A DNA stretch of 64,000 nt from Microbotryum silenes-acaulis (taxonomy: Eukaryota > Basidiomycota > Microbotryomycetes > Microbotryales > Microbotryaceae), in contig QPFY01000017.1 of the NCBI GenBank assembly GCA_003665825.1, forward strand, positions 620,001 through 684,000, given 5' to 3'. Made by a program: the position numbers and the translations under genes. The notes below the pieces were generated by a model, which saw only the letters and a list, made by a program, of their open reading frames with translations, did not search any database and had not been told where the DNA came from. Below are positions 46,652-55,707 of this stretch, piece after piece. The stretch's first letter is position 1. Each line of letters starts with the position of its first letter.

Positions 46652-47187
46652 TCGAGAACCAGTCACTCGATCCCGCAGCCCTCAACTTCTGGGAGAGTCA
46701 AATCGACAAGCTTCCCTTAGGTGTCAAGCTCAGCATCGAGTCGCTCGCAGATGCAGACTTGCATCCCGTCCTCGCGCACGCTCTAGGCTCGACTCGTCCG
46801 GCCGACTACATTGCTAGCTACGGATCTCGATATTGGACGAAGAATCTGCAGTCGTACCGACTCCGCCGCCAGTCATCAGCAGGAGCTTTGTCAGCGATTC
46901 AAGCCCACAACGACGAAGTCGAAGCCGAGGACAACGTAGAGGACGCACACGATGATACAGCTCGCCGTGTCGCATCTATTCGAGGATTGGGGGACCTACC
47001 GATTTATGTCGCCAGCGAACTCGACACCAATCACGACGGACGTTTCATCGTACGCTCCAACCTGTTCATCGAAGGCGAGGTTCCTTTATCTGCATTGCCC
47101 GACGGCGATGAGGTGAGGTACAAGTACTCCTCCCTACCTCGTCGATGGATCGTCACCGTCACCGCGCCTGCCACGACTCCGTCTTGA
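46477..47187 (+). CDS. Unrecognised element-borne protein, 236 aa
   Basis: Open frame from MTVDPFSDDYVPP to TVTAPATTPS. Composition is protein-like, with acidic N-terminal helices (EKVLLRIAEVW, LTEADVLLIKTEF), a middle RYWTKNLQSYRLRRQ and a C-terminal beta-rich part (GRFIVRSNLFIEGEVPLSAL, RRWIVTVTAPA). I do not recognise a family: no DDE, HUH, zinc finger or reverse transcriptase motif. The last four codons and the stop lie inside the right inverted-repeat arm, so the natural protein was probably longer and this copy is truncated by the inverted duplication. It could encode an accessory protein of the element or a captured host gene. Confidence 0.5.
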   Translation: MTVDPFSDDYVPPVWDAAHSIPTSGHQTEKVLLRIAEVWSDADGGLLTEADVLLIKTEFENQSLDPAALNFWESQIDKLPLGVKLSIESLADADLHPVLAHALGSTRPADYIASYGSRYWTKNLQSYRLRRQSSAGALSAIQAHNDEVEAEDNVEDAHDDTARRVASIRGLGDLPIYVASELDTNHDGRFIVRSNLFIEGEVPLSALPDGDEVRYKYSSLPRRWIVTVTAPATTPS

Positions 47188-47480
47188 TGAGCAGAACATC
47201 CGCCTCCGTGAGGAGACCACCGTCCGCGTCGCTCCATACTTCCGCAATTCGCAATAGCACCTTCTCCGTCTGGTGGCCGGAGGTAGGGATCGAGTGCGCG
47301 GCATCCCAGACGGGCGGAACGTAGTCGTCGCTGAAAGGATCGACCGTCATGATGAAGATGGGGTCGAAGCGAAGCGAAGGTATGACCTAAGACAGCTCAA
47401 AAATAGGACACTTTGCTTGGAAAGCGTGACACTTGTGATAAGGGGACCGACCCTGAACGCTGGCACGTTGGGTGGCGAGT
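47176..47480 (-). repeat. Right arm of 305-bp inverted repeat
   Basis: Antisense copy of 46347-46651, including a second copy of the start codon and first 58 codons of the element ORF on the minus strand. The arms are separated by a 524-bp loop. A transcript through both arms would fold into a ~305-bp duplex. Confidence 0.95.
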
Positions 47481-47675
47481 TCGACTGGTCCCCGCTACCT
47501 GGTCCGGACCGCGCTTCTACGAAAGAGTCGAACTAGTCATTTTTGTAATCACTTTATTAGTGCGGTGGCTGTTAGGGACTAGATACCAATAGTTCCCAGT
47601 GTGATTGAAACGGCGCCGGTTCCGTTCCGCTTCACTTCGTTCTGACATTGAAGCATAGCACGACAACATGATCCC

Positions 47676-48371
47676 ATGCTTTTTTCTCGACGAAGACCAG
47701 GACTGCTATTTGAACGGACGATGACTGATCGATTATCGCCGCTCACCAACACGACAATCGCCGAGCTCCTCGCCTTCGATGTATCATGTCGCTCCCGCCG
47801 ACGCGTCTCTTCGCACCGAGTTGTCCAAAGACAAGCCCACCCAGTAATCGACCTACCCTACCCGACTCTCCAGACCAGAGACGCGTCGACAAGCAGTACG
47901 GAGCGCTAGCACAACGCTATCGTCATTTTGGATCGCTAGACGGAGTTGTTACCACTGCCACACCATTGGAGATCGGATCTCTGATCTGCTTTGGCCTCAA
48001 GCGTGGCATGCAGCTGCGATCAAATCGCTTATGGAGAAGAACCGCTGTCCATAGGAGCTTCGCCTCATTGAGAAAGCATGCTATTCCACTCACATTGATG
48101 GCACTATGCCGTTCCGCATGACTGATGGTCGACAGGTCATCGAGTCATTACGCCCGCCAACGACTACATATTGTCCCACAAGGACCTTACCTCATGTTAC
48201 CCCGACGAGCGCATAATCAGCACGTGCGCACATGCCGAGCAAAGATTGCCGCCCTTCGGAGCGTGCCCGGGCCGCGAGATGTCGCCGGTAGAATCTCTAC
48301 AAGCTGCACAACTGCCACCGCGGATACAAATAGCTCAAGTTCAGGAAAACGGAGGTCTGACAACGAAGTAG
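47676..48371 (+). pseudogene. Degraded coding remnant inside the element
   Basis: Several consecutive plus-strand segments read like protein but change frame: MYHVAPADASLRTELSKDKP near 47780; DLLWPQAWHAAAIKSLMEK near 47985; and, in another frame, ELRLIEKACYSTHIDGTMPF near 48055. Stops interrupt the path (for example at 48036 in the WHAAAIKSLMEKNRCP frame). This may be the broken remainder of an element gene. No family recognised. Confidence 0.35.
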
Positions 48372-48643
48372 CGAGCCCGCCAGTAGAGCAAGGACGGCCC
48401 TCTTGATGCCTGGAGCCACGCGCGACACCAGCCGAAGCGACGCGCGCCGCAACCCACTTTTGATCGGCCGCCGCGCGCCCGCAAACGCTCGGAACGCGTT
48501 TTCGAGGACTTTTGAGCGATTCTTGGAGCATGTAGAACACATTTTGATAATATTTTCGAGGCGCATGTGAAAGTTTGACATTTTGGGGCCAAAATAGGGT
48601 AGAAAACTTTGACACAAAGGCAAAAAAAGTGCGTTTTTCCACA

Positions 48644-48673
48644 TGCGCCTCTGACTGGGCTTTCTGGGGTCCT
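48644..48673 (-). repeat. Right terminal inverted repeat
   Basis: Reverse complement of the left TIR at 27/30 positions; the outer end reads CTGGGCTTTCTGGGGTCCT. Confidence 0.85.
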
Positions 48674-48681
48674 CCGGAGCT
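48674..48681 (+). repeat. 8-bp direct repeat, right (candidate target duplication)
   Basis: CCGGAGCT directly adjoins the right TIR and repeats the octamer at 45418-45425. Confidence 0.55.
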
Positions 48682-48952
48682 TTGCCGAATCAGTGCCGAA
48701 TCTCGCCGAATGAAAGGGCCGAGTTTCGAGACTGCTGTTGACTTGAACGGGTGCGTGATTGTGTATATGTTATTGTTTGGTATATATGATAAGAAGGACA
48801 CGCTACAACAGGTAAGAAGAGGAAGTAAAGGCAAAAGCTACAAGGCGGCCGCCAAGACCAAGCCGATTCAAGATAAACTGCTACTCAAAGGAGAACCCAC
48901 TGCACCTGCCGGGGTGACCGACGAAACACCCCACTGCAAAATACAACCGTGT

Positions 48953-51900
48953 TCACAATTTCCGCTTACTGCTCTGACGAAGCTGCTCGATCGGTAAAGC
49001 CAAGTTGTTCGATACCGGCCCGCCTCGGATCAAATCCTCAACAAAGTTGGCGTTGAAAGTCGGCAAACCCAAGAGCTGATGCTCGAGCGCTTCGTCAGCC
49101 ACGTCTTCTCCGGCTTCCTCATCGAAATCGGTCGTATCGCCATAATCGCTCGTATGACTGTGGATCGATTCCCGCCTGGCCGGGTTTGTCGCATCCGCCT
49201 TTCTCAATACGGTCGTGACATTGGAGAAACCTTGGTTGATATGCCCGCTTGATGGCGATTCGACCGAAACCGAAGCCGAGCCCGAGCCAGCCGTCGAGGA
49301 CGAATCGTGCTGCGTCGTTCCTGCCGCAAGATTCAACTTGGCTCGACGTTGTCGCTCGTAGCGAGCGATGCAGTCATTTTGAGCCTTGTAAAGAGAGTAC
49401 GGGATCCAGTTCAGGGGCGCGTTAGCGAGATTTACGGCCGAAGGGACGACGGCCTTGAGGCAGACGAGGTAGGCATCCGCGGTCAACCCGTCAGCGCCGT
49501 AAATCGGTCCTTGGTGAGTCGTTAAGGGGGTCAGAGTGGGGATGACGACGAGGCGCGGCAAGAGAAAATCCATGCATTCGGAGGAGAAGACGCGGTCGAG
49601 GAAGGGGCGCAGCATATGGACCAGCAGAGAATGAATTTGCGCCGACTCGGGCGTAAACGGTGTCGTGGATTGAACGAGCTCGAGCAACGTACGCCCTTGG
49701 AGCTGCCTCACCGTCTCAAGCATCCCATCGAGGGTCGCCAGAGGCAGCGAAGTGTGCTGTTTCCACACCCTCTCCGCACTCGATCGAACAAGCGAGGCCA
49801 GCTCAACCATCGGGAGCGAATGGTGTTGCTTCTCGTCGACGACGATCTGTAGACCTTCTCCTGGCAACGCCTGTGCGGAGTACGTTGTGCTAGCATCCAA
49901 TCAGTAATTGCTTCACCGCCGCATGTCAAATACGTGCAAATCAACGCACCTGAACGACCAATGCCGCTCCATAGAGCCGGCCGCGGGTGTATCGCCTTTG
50001 GCTCATGAAACGGGCAAAGCGATGGGCGTCACGGAAGTGATCGTAAACTCGGTCGGTCGGCACTGCGAACGCCGTCGCTGTCACTCGGGCCGCGGCTGCG
50101 GGTTCAACAAACGTGTAGCCCCTGGCCAGGAGCGCATCCCGCTCAGCCCTCGACCGTATCCTGCGCGTCAACATCAACAGTTGACCTTGGGTTACGGTGA
50201 ATTTGTCGCCCGAGTCGCGTGATGAGACCTCAAAGTGACCTCTACAGCAAAGAAGCGGAACGTCAGCAGAGGAAAACTCGCCCATAAGTCGAGAAGGCAA
50301 CTCACGTATTGAGAATCTGATCAAACAAGACGCCGTTGGCGGACAGCTCGGGCGAGCCAACAAGCTCGGTCGCAATCTCTCGCCCCGCTACTTCGAATCC
50401 CAATACGGCGCTGCGCATACGTTCGTATGCGTCATCATCGAAACCACCTTCCTGGCTCTCTAGATTGTAGTGCCCTTCGTCCTGATCATCAGTTTCCACG
50501 TCGACCGGCAACGAAGGACGGCCAGGCGCCGAGGCAGCTTGTGCGACGAATTCCCTTGCGCCGTAGTCTCGAGCATGAACGTCGGCTTGGCTAGAAATGG
50601 TCGAACCTCTTCGTGCATCATGGGTTGCGCCAACCTCGGAATCATTTCGTGTGACCATTGCGAGCGATTGCTCCTTCCAGGCCCACGAGGCACGCAAGAG
50701 GGCGACAAAGGCGTGGTCGAAACGTCCGAGCTTCTTGTTGGATGACTCAAGGGACAATCGATTCCGCAAGCCAAGCCATTCAAGAACGCCCGTCGGTTTC
50801 GACTTTTCGACCTTGGGAAACAGAGTGGAAGAAGGGAGGAGGCCGTCTGCCTCGCGAACCAAAAGGCGACCGTGGCCGTCCCAGATGGCGGTAGTGACGA
50901 CGATGCGTTGACGGGCAGCCATTCGTCGGAGCAATCGCTGCTGGCCGATGACGGCAAAGACCAACAGGGAGAGACAGCATACGGGTGCGACGACCGAGAC
51001 AAGGGCAACTATACAAGCACACAGATGAGGTGATGATGGGTCAATACTGAATGGAAAACCTCAGGGCAGAGACGCAGGCACGGTTGGTGGACTTACGTAT
51101 CAAATTACGTGAGGTGGTCGCTGGTTTCGATGTTGAACCCTGAATGGCGTAATACTGCGTCCCAAGGAGAGCAACTGAAGAAATGTGGTTTCTCTGGTGT
51201 AAGTGCATGCTGAAATTCAGGCCGGATTTCGAATAGATAGCGCCCAGCTCACCGAAATGCATTAAGGTTGTGGCAACGGCGAGAATCATGGCGATGCCGG
51301 CACGCTTGTACCACCGATGTTCCAATTTGGGCCGGAGTACGACAAACAGCAAAAACAGTCCGACCGAGACGGCGACCATGGCAATCAGGATGGAAAGGAA
51401 GATGATATACGGGGTGTTGGTAACCCGAGGCACACTGTGAGCAACGTCGACGCCGTTCAGCCCGTCATTCCCAAGAAATTTCCAAATAGGCCGCCATGCA
51501 CAAACCTATTGATAGCGAGCTGGCCGACGTAATCTACGGAGTGAAACCCCGAAAGTCAAAGTCAAGGCTGGGTAGAAGCATTGTCGAGGAAGACAAGAAA
51601 CTCACGCATCGCGGCGATCCCACCACCACAGATACACCCCGCACCAAGGATCTTGGCCACTCCAACAACAGAAACTGAAGCGGGCACGACACCGAATTCT
51701 CCGTCGTCTTCCTCCTCGTCCAGATTCTTATTGGACTGCTTCCTGGAGCCTCGTCCATTTGTCCGACCCGGTAAGGAGATGTGTGCCAGCTTGGACACGC
51801 CGTGCTTAGGGGTCGTGTCGGATGGGTGAGCTGTTTCGGCTCCATCCGGGAGCCCTGCGGTGACCCTCTCTGGCGGCTCGCTACGTGCCATGTCGTCTCC

Positions 51901-52541
51901 TCGGGATAGTTTTGATTTTGTAACCTCGAGCTCGAGCTCGGGGGTCCCGAGACCGTACTCGTATTCTTCATCAGTCTGTCCGACGTTGCTGCCACCTCGG
52001 TTCTTGCGACGACCATCGAGGCGCAGACCGATGAAAGAGAATGCGATCACCATCGACAGGCATGCCACGACCAGCGATAGCAAGGTGTAGCCGACATTAT
52101 ACGACAGAGGTCTCGGCGGCTCGGTCGAAGGCGGAGGGTAGTGCAGTGTAACCGCTTGATTACCTACCTGTTGAGAGTGGAAGAAATGAACACAATGCAG
52201 TGGTAGCGATCAGTACAAGTCCGCACAGTCCTGTCGCGAGAAACCTGATGAGGAGAGCGGGCCCATCTCCGAGATTCGTCCAAGTGTTCCTGCGCTCGCT
52301 TGCGCAGCAGCGACCCATCACCAAGTCCGTGGTGCAACTTACGAAGTGCATACCCCATGTCGCTGTGGATCCGAATGAAACGCCTGCACCGACAAGAAGG
52401 ACGGCATTCCATTTCGCGGAACCACCAGTTCGTCTCAGAAGAAGCTCCAACGTCGTCCAGGCGCCGACCACGGCAATCACGTAAGCCACGAACCTGTGAA
52501 CCAGACGAGTAGGTCAGCTTGATCTGCTACGAGGTGTCCAT
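48953..52541 (-). CDS. MHYT-type multi-spanning membrane sensor protein
   Basis: Starts probably MDTS at 52541, spliced to FVAYVIAVVGAWTTLELLLRR; the first junction (GTAGCA donor) is weak. Hydrophobic helices follow: WNAVLLVGAGVSFGSTATWGMHFVS (with a GMHF variant of the MHYT motif), LIRFLATGLCGLVLIATTAL, YTLLSLVVACLSMVIAFSF, VSVVGVAKILGAGCICGGGIAAM, YIIFLSILIAMVAVSVGLFLLFVVL and AGIAMILAVATTLMHFGELGAI (second His-containing helix). About seven membrane spans are expected. A long cytosolic part of ~600 residues ends IEQLRQSSKRKL. MHYT domains are proposed to bind metal and sense gases such as O2, CO or NO; fungal versions carry this C-terminal extension. No output domain is recognisable. Some internal junctions are approximate. 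Confidence 0.75.
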
Positions 52542-53155
52542 GATGGCATGGTGTATATGTGGTCGGACGGGATGGTTTCGAGAAGGTTCCGGTGGGTCTC
52601 GTAGTCGGCGTCACGCTCCATCGTCATTGCTCGTGGTCACCCCCGCACAGGTTAAATTAATTGCCTCCCCGCCGCGCCAGCTGAAACAGGCGGCCGTCCC
52701 CAGTCAAGCGCGGCGGCAGAGATTCCTGTATTCATCCAGCGTCCAGTTCAAGTACGCACACGTATATGCCGCTGTAGTGCGTCTCGAGTTGGACATAGTC
52801 CGGTCGAGCGGTCGCTCCCGATGTCATCAGGTATTGGTGGCTAGTTCAAAGCCTGCTTCGCCGTCGTGCTGCAGCAGGTCCGTCTCGTTGGTCGGTCGAG
52901 GTCGTTTCTCGCTTCGGTTCCGGTCACCGCGGGGTGGAGCGCGAGCGGCGGTGATGGCAGCGAGTGGTAAGGCACGAAGGCACAGCGCCGGTCCACGTCA
53001 GACTCGAGAGAATGAGCGCAAATTGAGTGGGCGAGGTGGAAGGTGCTGTGCTGGCGATGGTCCGTCGATGTCTGAGTGAGGTGACCAGCAAAGGCCAAAT
53101 AAGTGCTCCAGATGGAGGGTACAATTGGGCAGGGCGATGAAAGTGGAACCTTTTG

Positions 53156-53244
53156 AAACTGAGCGAGCGAGCCCGGCCTAACTGAAAGGCATCATGTAGA
53201 TGCGGCCCTGCTCGCTTGCTCGGCCCTGTCCCTCGCTCAGTTCA
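53156..53244. repeat. Short inverted repeat, foldback-like
   Basis: AACTGAGCGAG at the left and CTCGCTCAGTT at the right enclose about 65 bp that is itself rich in partly complementary GCGAGC/GCTCGC and GGCC blocks. It may be a tiny foldback remnant or a structured RNA. Confidence 0.5.
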
Positions 53245-54350
53245 GGTAGGGTCTGGGAGGGGTCTGGGGCCTGGGCTCACCAGTGGGCCTCAATTGGTTG
53301 ATTTATCGCTGGTGCCTTGCCCGATGGTCCTCCCTCGTTATTACTAGTGTTACTAGTGTTACTCATGCGATTCAATCAGCACCTAAAAGTCCGTACGTCT
53401 ACCAGTAGTACCCAAGAACTGGACGTGCCACCTCAGCTGCCTGTGAGGGCCAGACGCAATTCGAAATTGCGAAGCGGCGATCACAGGGCGAAGTCGACGA
53501 ACGACGAAGAAAAGACGGTGAAACGCTTGAGTTTAGTTGCAGGGGATATGCAACTACGGTCGATAAATAAGATGTATACGAGGCGAATCGGTAACTAGGC
53601 GAGGGGTTGAGTCCAGTTAACGATGGAGGGGAAAAGCTAAAGAGAAAACGAGAGCTATCCGGGCGTAAGGCCATCTTGCGCGCGGATCCGAAATTGGAAG
53701 GTTGACGTTGAGGTCGGAGCGAGACGGCGGCCTTACACTGCCTCCCGAGTTCCTTTTAAATTTTTGGGTTGACGGGACACCACTGCCTTTCCACTACCGA
53801 GCCTTGCTCATTGAGTGCTGCAAATAGCCCGAAGCAAAAGAGGATCGGTCGCTATTCCTGGTCCGGTTTTCAACACGGCTTGATCGATTTTCTTCGAAGG
53901 ACCAGAACGGATCGCCCCGTTGGGCCCCGCGCGGGTGTGTGCACGTCGGAGTCCGCGGAGCGAACCCGAGGAGGAACGGTTCGTTGCAGCATATGCTCTC
54001 TGCATGCACATGTCAAAGTAGCGGGTTGATGAAAAAGCTACCTACTGCTGGGCAGACCTTCCCAAACATTCTAGCGGAAAACCTTGGATGTGTTGCCTTA
54101 CTAATTAGAGCTTCTTGCGGGCGAGATTAATTGATTTCGATCATCACTCACGACAAAATTGAAACCACCCCCGATGCGGATAAATTTCTCGGCCGCCCCC
54201 GACAGCCTTCCGAGTCGCCACCACCACACCGCGCCCGCCACTGCGTTGGCAACAGGTGAACGGATAGGTCATCGGACTGCTCATGTACCAAGGGACGTCA
54301 GCGTGAGAAAGAATCTATTTCGAGGCCGTCTATTCCTCGTTTGAATAGGC

Positions 54351-54380
54351 CTTTTTCAACGATGGACATCGTTGAAAAAG
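54351..54380. repeat. Perfect 14-bp hairpin
   Basis: CTTTTTCAACGATG and its exact reverse complement are separated by only GA. No host gene ends nearby on the plus strand, so a terminator role is not clear. Confidence 0.8.
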
Positions 54381-54585
54381 TCCCAGCAGTTGTAGTGGAA
54401 GCGAAGCCAACCTCGGCGCCTCAGCGGCAAAGTTCTTCCTATCTTTCGTTTATGACACCCAAATCACGGTCCTTCAAATGGGGACACTCAAGTGTTTTTA
54501 TGATTCAACAATTCTCCACAACGACCAACGTATAATAGGTCAGCATCAATGATGGGTCGTGGGTCGTGGCCGTTGGACGCAGACA

Positions 54586-55182
54586 TCAAGGGGCGAGTAT
54601 GGTGGCGGAAGAGCCACTTTGCGCAAACGCAAACTCATCCGCAATTGAGCCAGTACGCGGCACTTCCACCGCATTATTCTGCAAAAACCAAAAAGCACAC
54701 CACCCATGGACCATTGTGCGCTTTGAGCATGACCATCGCAATGAGGTCAGCTCGAAAAGGATAGCGCAATCCCCGAATTCGGGACGGCAAAGATAGAAAG
54801 ATTTACTGACGATATAACGTCCTCACGCAGTTCTTTGCGACTCTCGATGTACTCTCCGAGCTGGGTGACCTCTTCTGTGGGGCCCGTAACGGGGATTCTT
54901 GAGTAAGTGTAAGATTTTGGCTTACTCGAGTTGACTAGCGAGTGCGGCTTGTGCGGACAGGCTCGTTGCGCCGCTGGGCCGGGAAAGGAGGCACAGACCC
55001 AGACCTGGCTCACCTCCGAGAGGAAGGAGAGTTCGAAAACGAGGGCCGGGTCCCACGGTGCGCAAGCAGTAAGTGATTCGGAAACCTTTACTCGGTAAAA
55101 GTATCTCGCCGTACGCGCTTATGAACCTCTCTCCAACAGGCAGTGAGGGACGACCTGCGGCTGATGAAGTGAGGATGCACAC
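54586..55182 (-). CDS. Unrecognised 129-aa protein, three exons
   Basis: Three exons join without breaking frame: 55182-55014 (169 nt), 54934-54807 (128 nt) and 54678-54586 (93 nt). They use a GTGAGC donor with CTAG acceptor, and a GTAAAT donor with TTGCAG acceptor, for 390 nt in total. The product starts MCILTSSAAGRPSLPVGERF and includes AYGEILLPSKGFRITYCLRT, TYSRIPVTGPTEEVTQLGEY and ESRKELREDVISS, ending FAQSGSSATILAP. No signal peptide, membrane span or known motif. The consistent phases argue for a real gene or the 3' end of a larger one; the start may lie upstream. It precedes HSP60's 3' end by about 530 bp. Confidence 0.5.
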
Positions 55183-55707
55183 TTATCGCCTTCGTAATTG
55201 ACCTGAACTCGAGCGCAGCGAAACACCCCTCTCAACTTTCGTCGGTCCCTCTTCTTCGCTCCGGATCAAAGGTGAGCTCGAGCCGGTATCGGTCGCAAAG
55301 CACTATGGACCACATGCATGCGTTTATCTCTTAGAAGAAAGTCGCAACCAGCCCCGCGCAGATCGCGACATTACCGAATGTGTTTAGAAATCACGTACAA
55401 CGCCCGTCGAGACGTTCGGGCGCCGAACTGGCAGAGACCAGGGATGTGGGAGTTGTGAAAGAAAGACTTTGGTGTTACAGCAATGAAAACTCTTTGAGGG
55501 GTGAAATGCTTTTTCGAAAAAGACAAGAAAAGAGCAAAGGGATAATGAAGACGTCGCTGACAAGAAGCGATTACGTTCTTCATCGGAATAGAAAATTTCT
55601 CGGGATCCGGGAAAGGTTTCCTTTTAGCGAGAATAAGAGGAGTGGTGGGCTTTCGGGTTGGTCGTGATAGGGATCGGTTTCAGTCTAGTCGGTTCATCGT
55701 CGATCGG
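55183..55707. other. Intergenic region
   Basis: Between the small minus-strand gene and the HSP60 stop. It could hold an upstream exon of the former (a minus frame at 55371-55583 is open but featureless). Nothing firm. Confidence 0.35.

Larger units (their letters stand above)
45429..48673 (+). mobile_element. 3.2-kb TIR-bounded foldback element
   Basis: Bounded by 30-bp imperfect terminal inverted repeats and by an 8-bp direct repeat at or near each end. Subterminal zones are AT-rich and share TTTGACATTTTGRGG-type blocks and the octamer GAGGCGCA (45510-45517, 48558-48565, and inverted at 48644-48651). The interior carries a 305-bp inverted duplication, an unrecognised 236-codon ORF and degraded coding pieces further right. 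An 8-bp duplication would suit hAT-like transposition, but I see no hAT dimerisation motif or DDE signature, so the superfamily is open. It sits between the nitrilase promoter and the 3' end of the MHYT gene. A second, partial copy lies at 18035-18235. Confidence 0.7.
52542..54585. other. Gene-poor stretch upstream of MHYT gene
   Basis: No convincing gene. The promoter of the MHYT gene lies at its left. A short inverted repeat is at 53156-53244, a 10-bp direct duplication (TTACTAGTG-type) near 53340-53360, and a 14-bp hairpin at 54351-54380. Frames at 53399-53674 and 53794-54011 have no splice support or family signal. Confidence 0.4.

Noticed and set aside
48217..48834. 205-codon minus-strand frame across the right end of the element
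   Set aside because: It spans the TIR and non-coding flank and has no family signal; chance opening is more likely.
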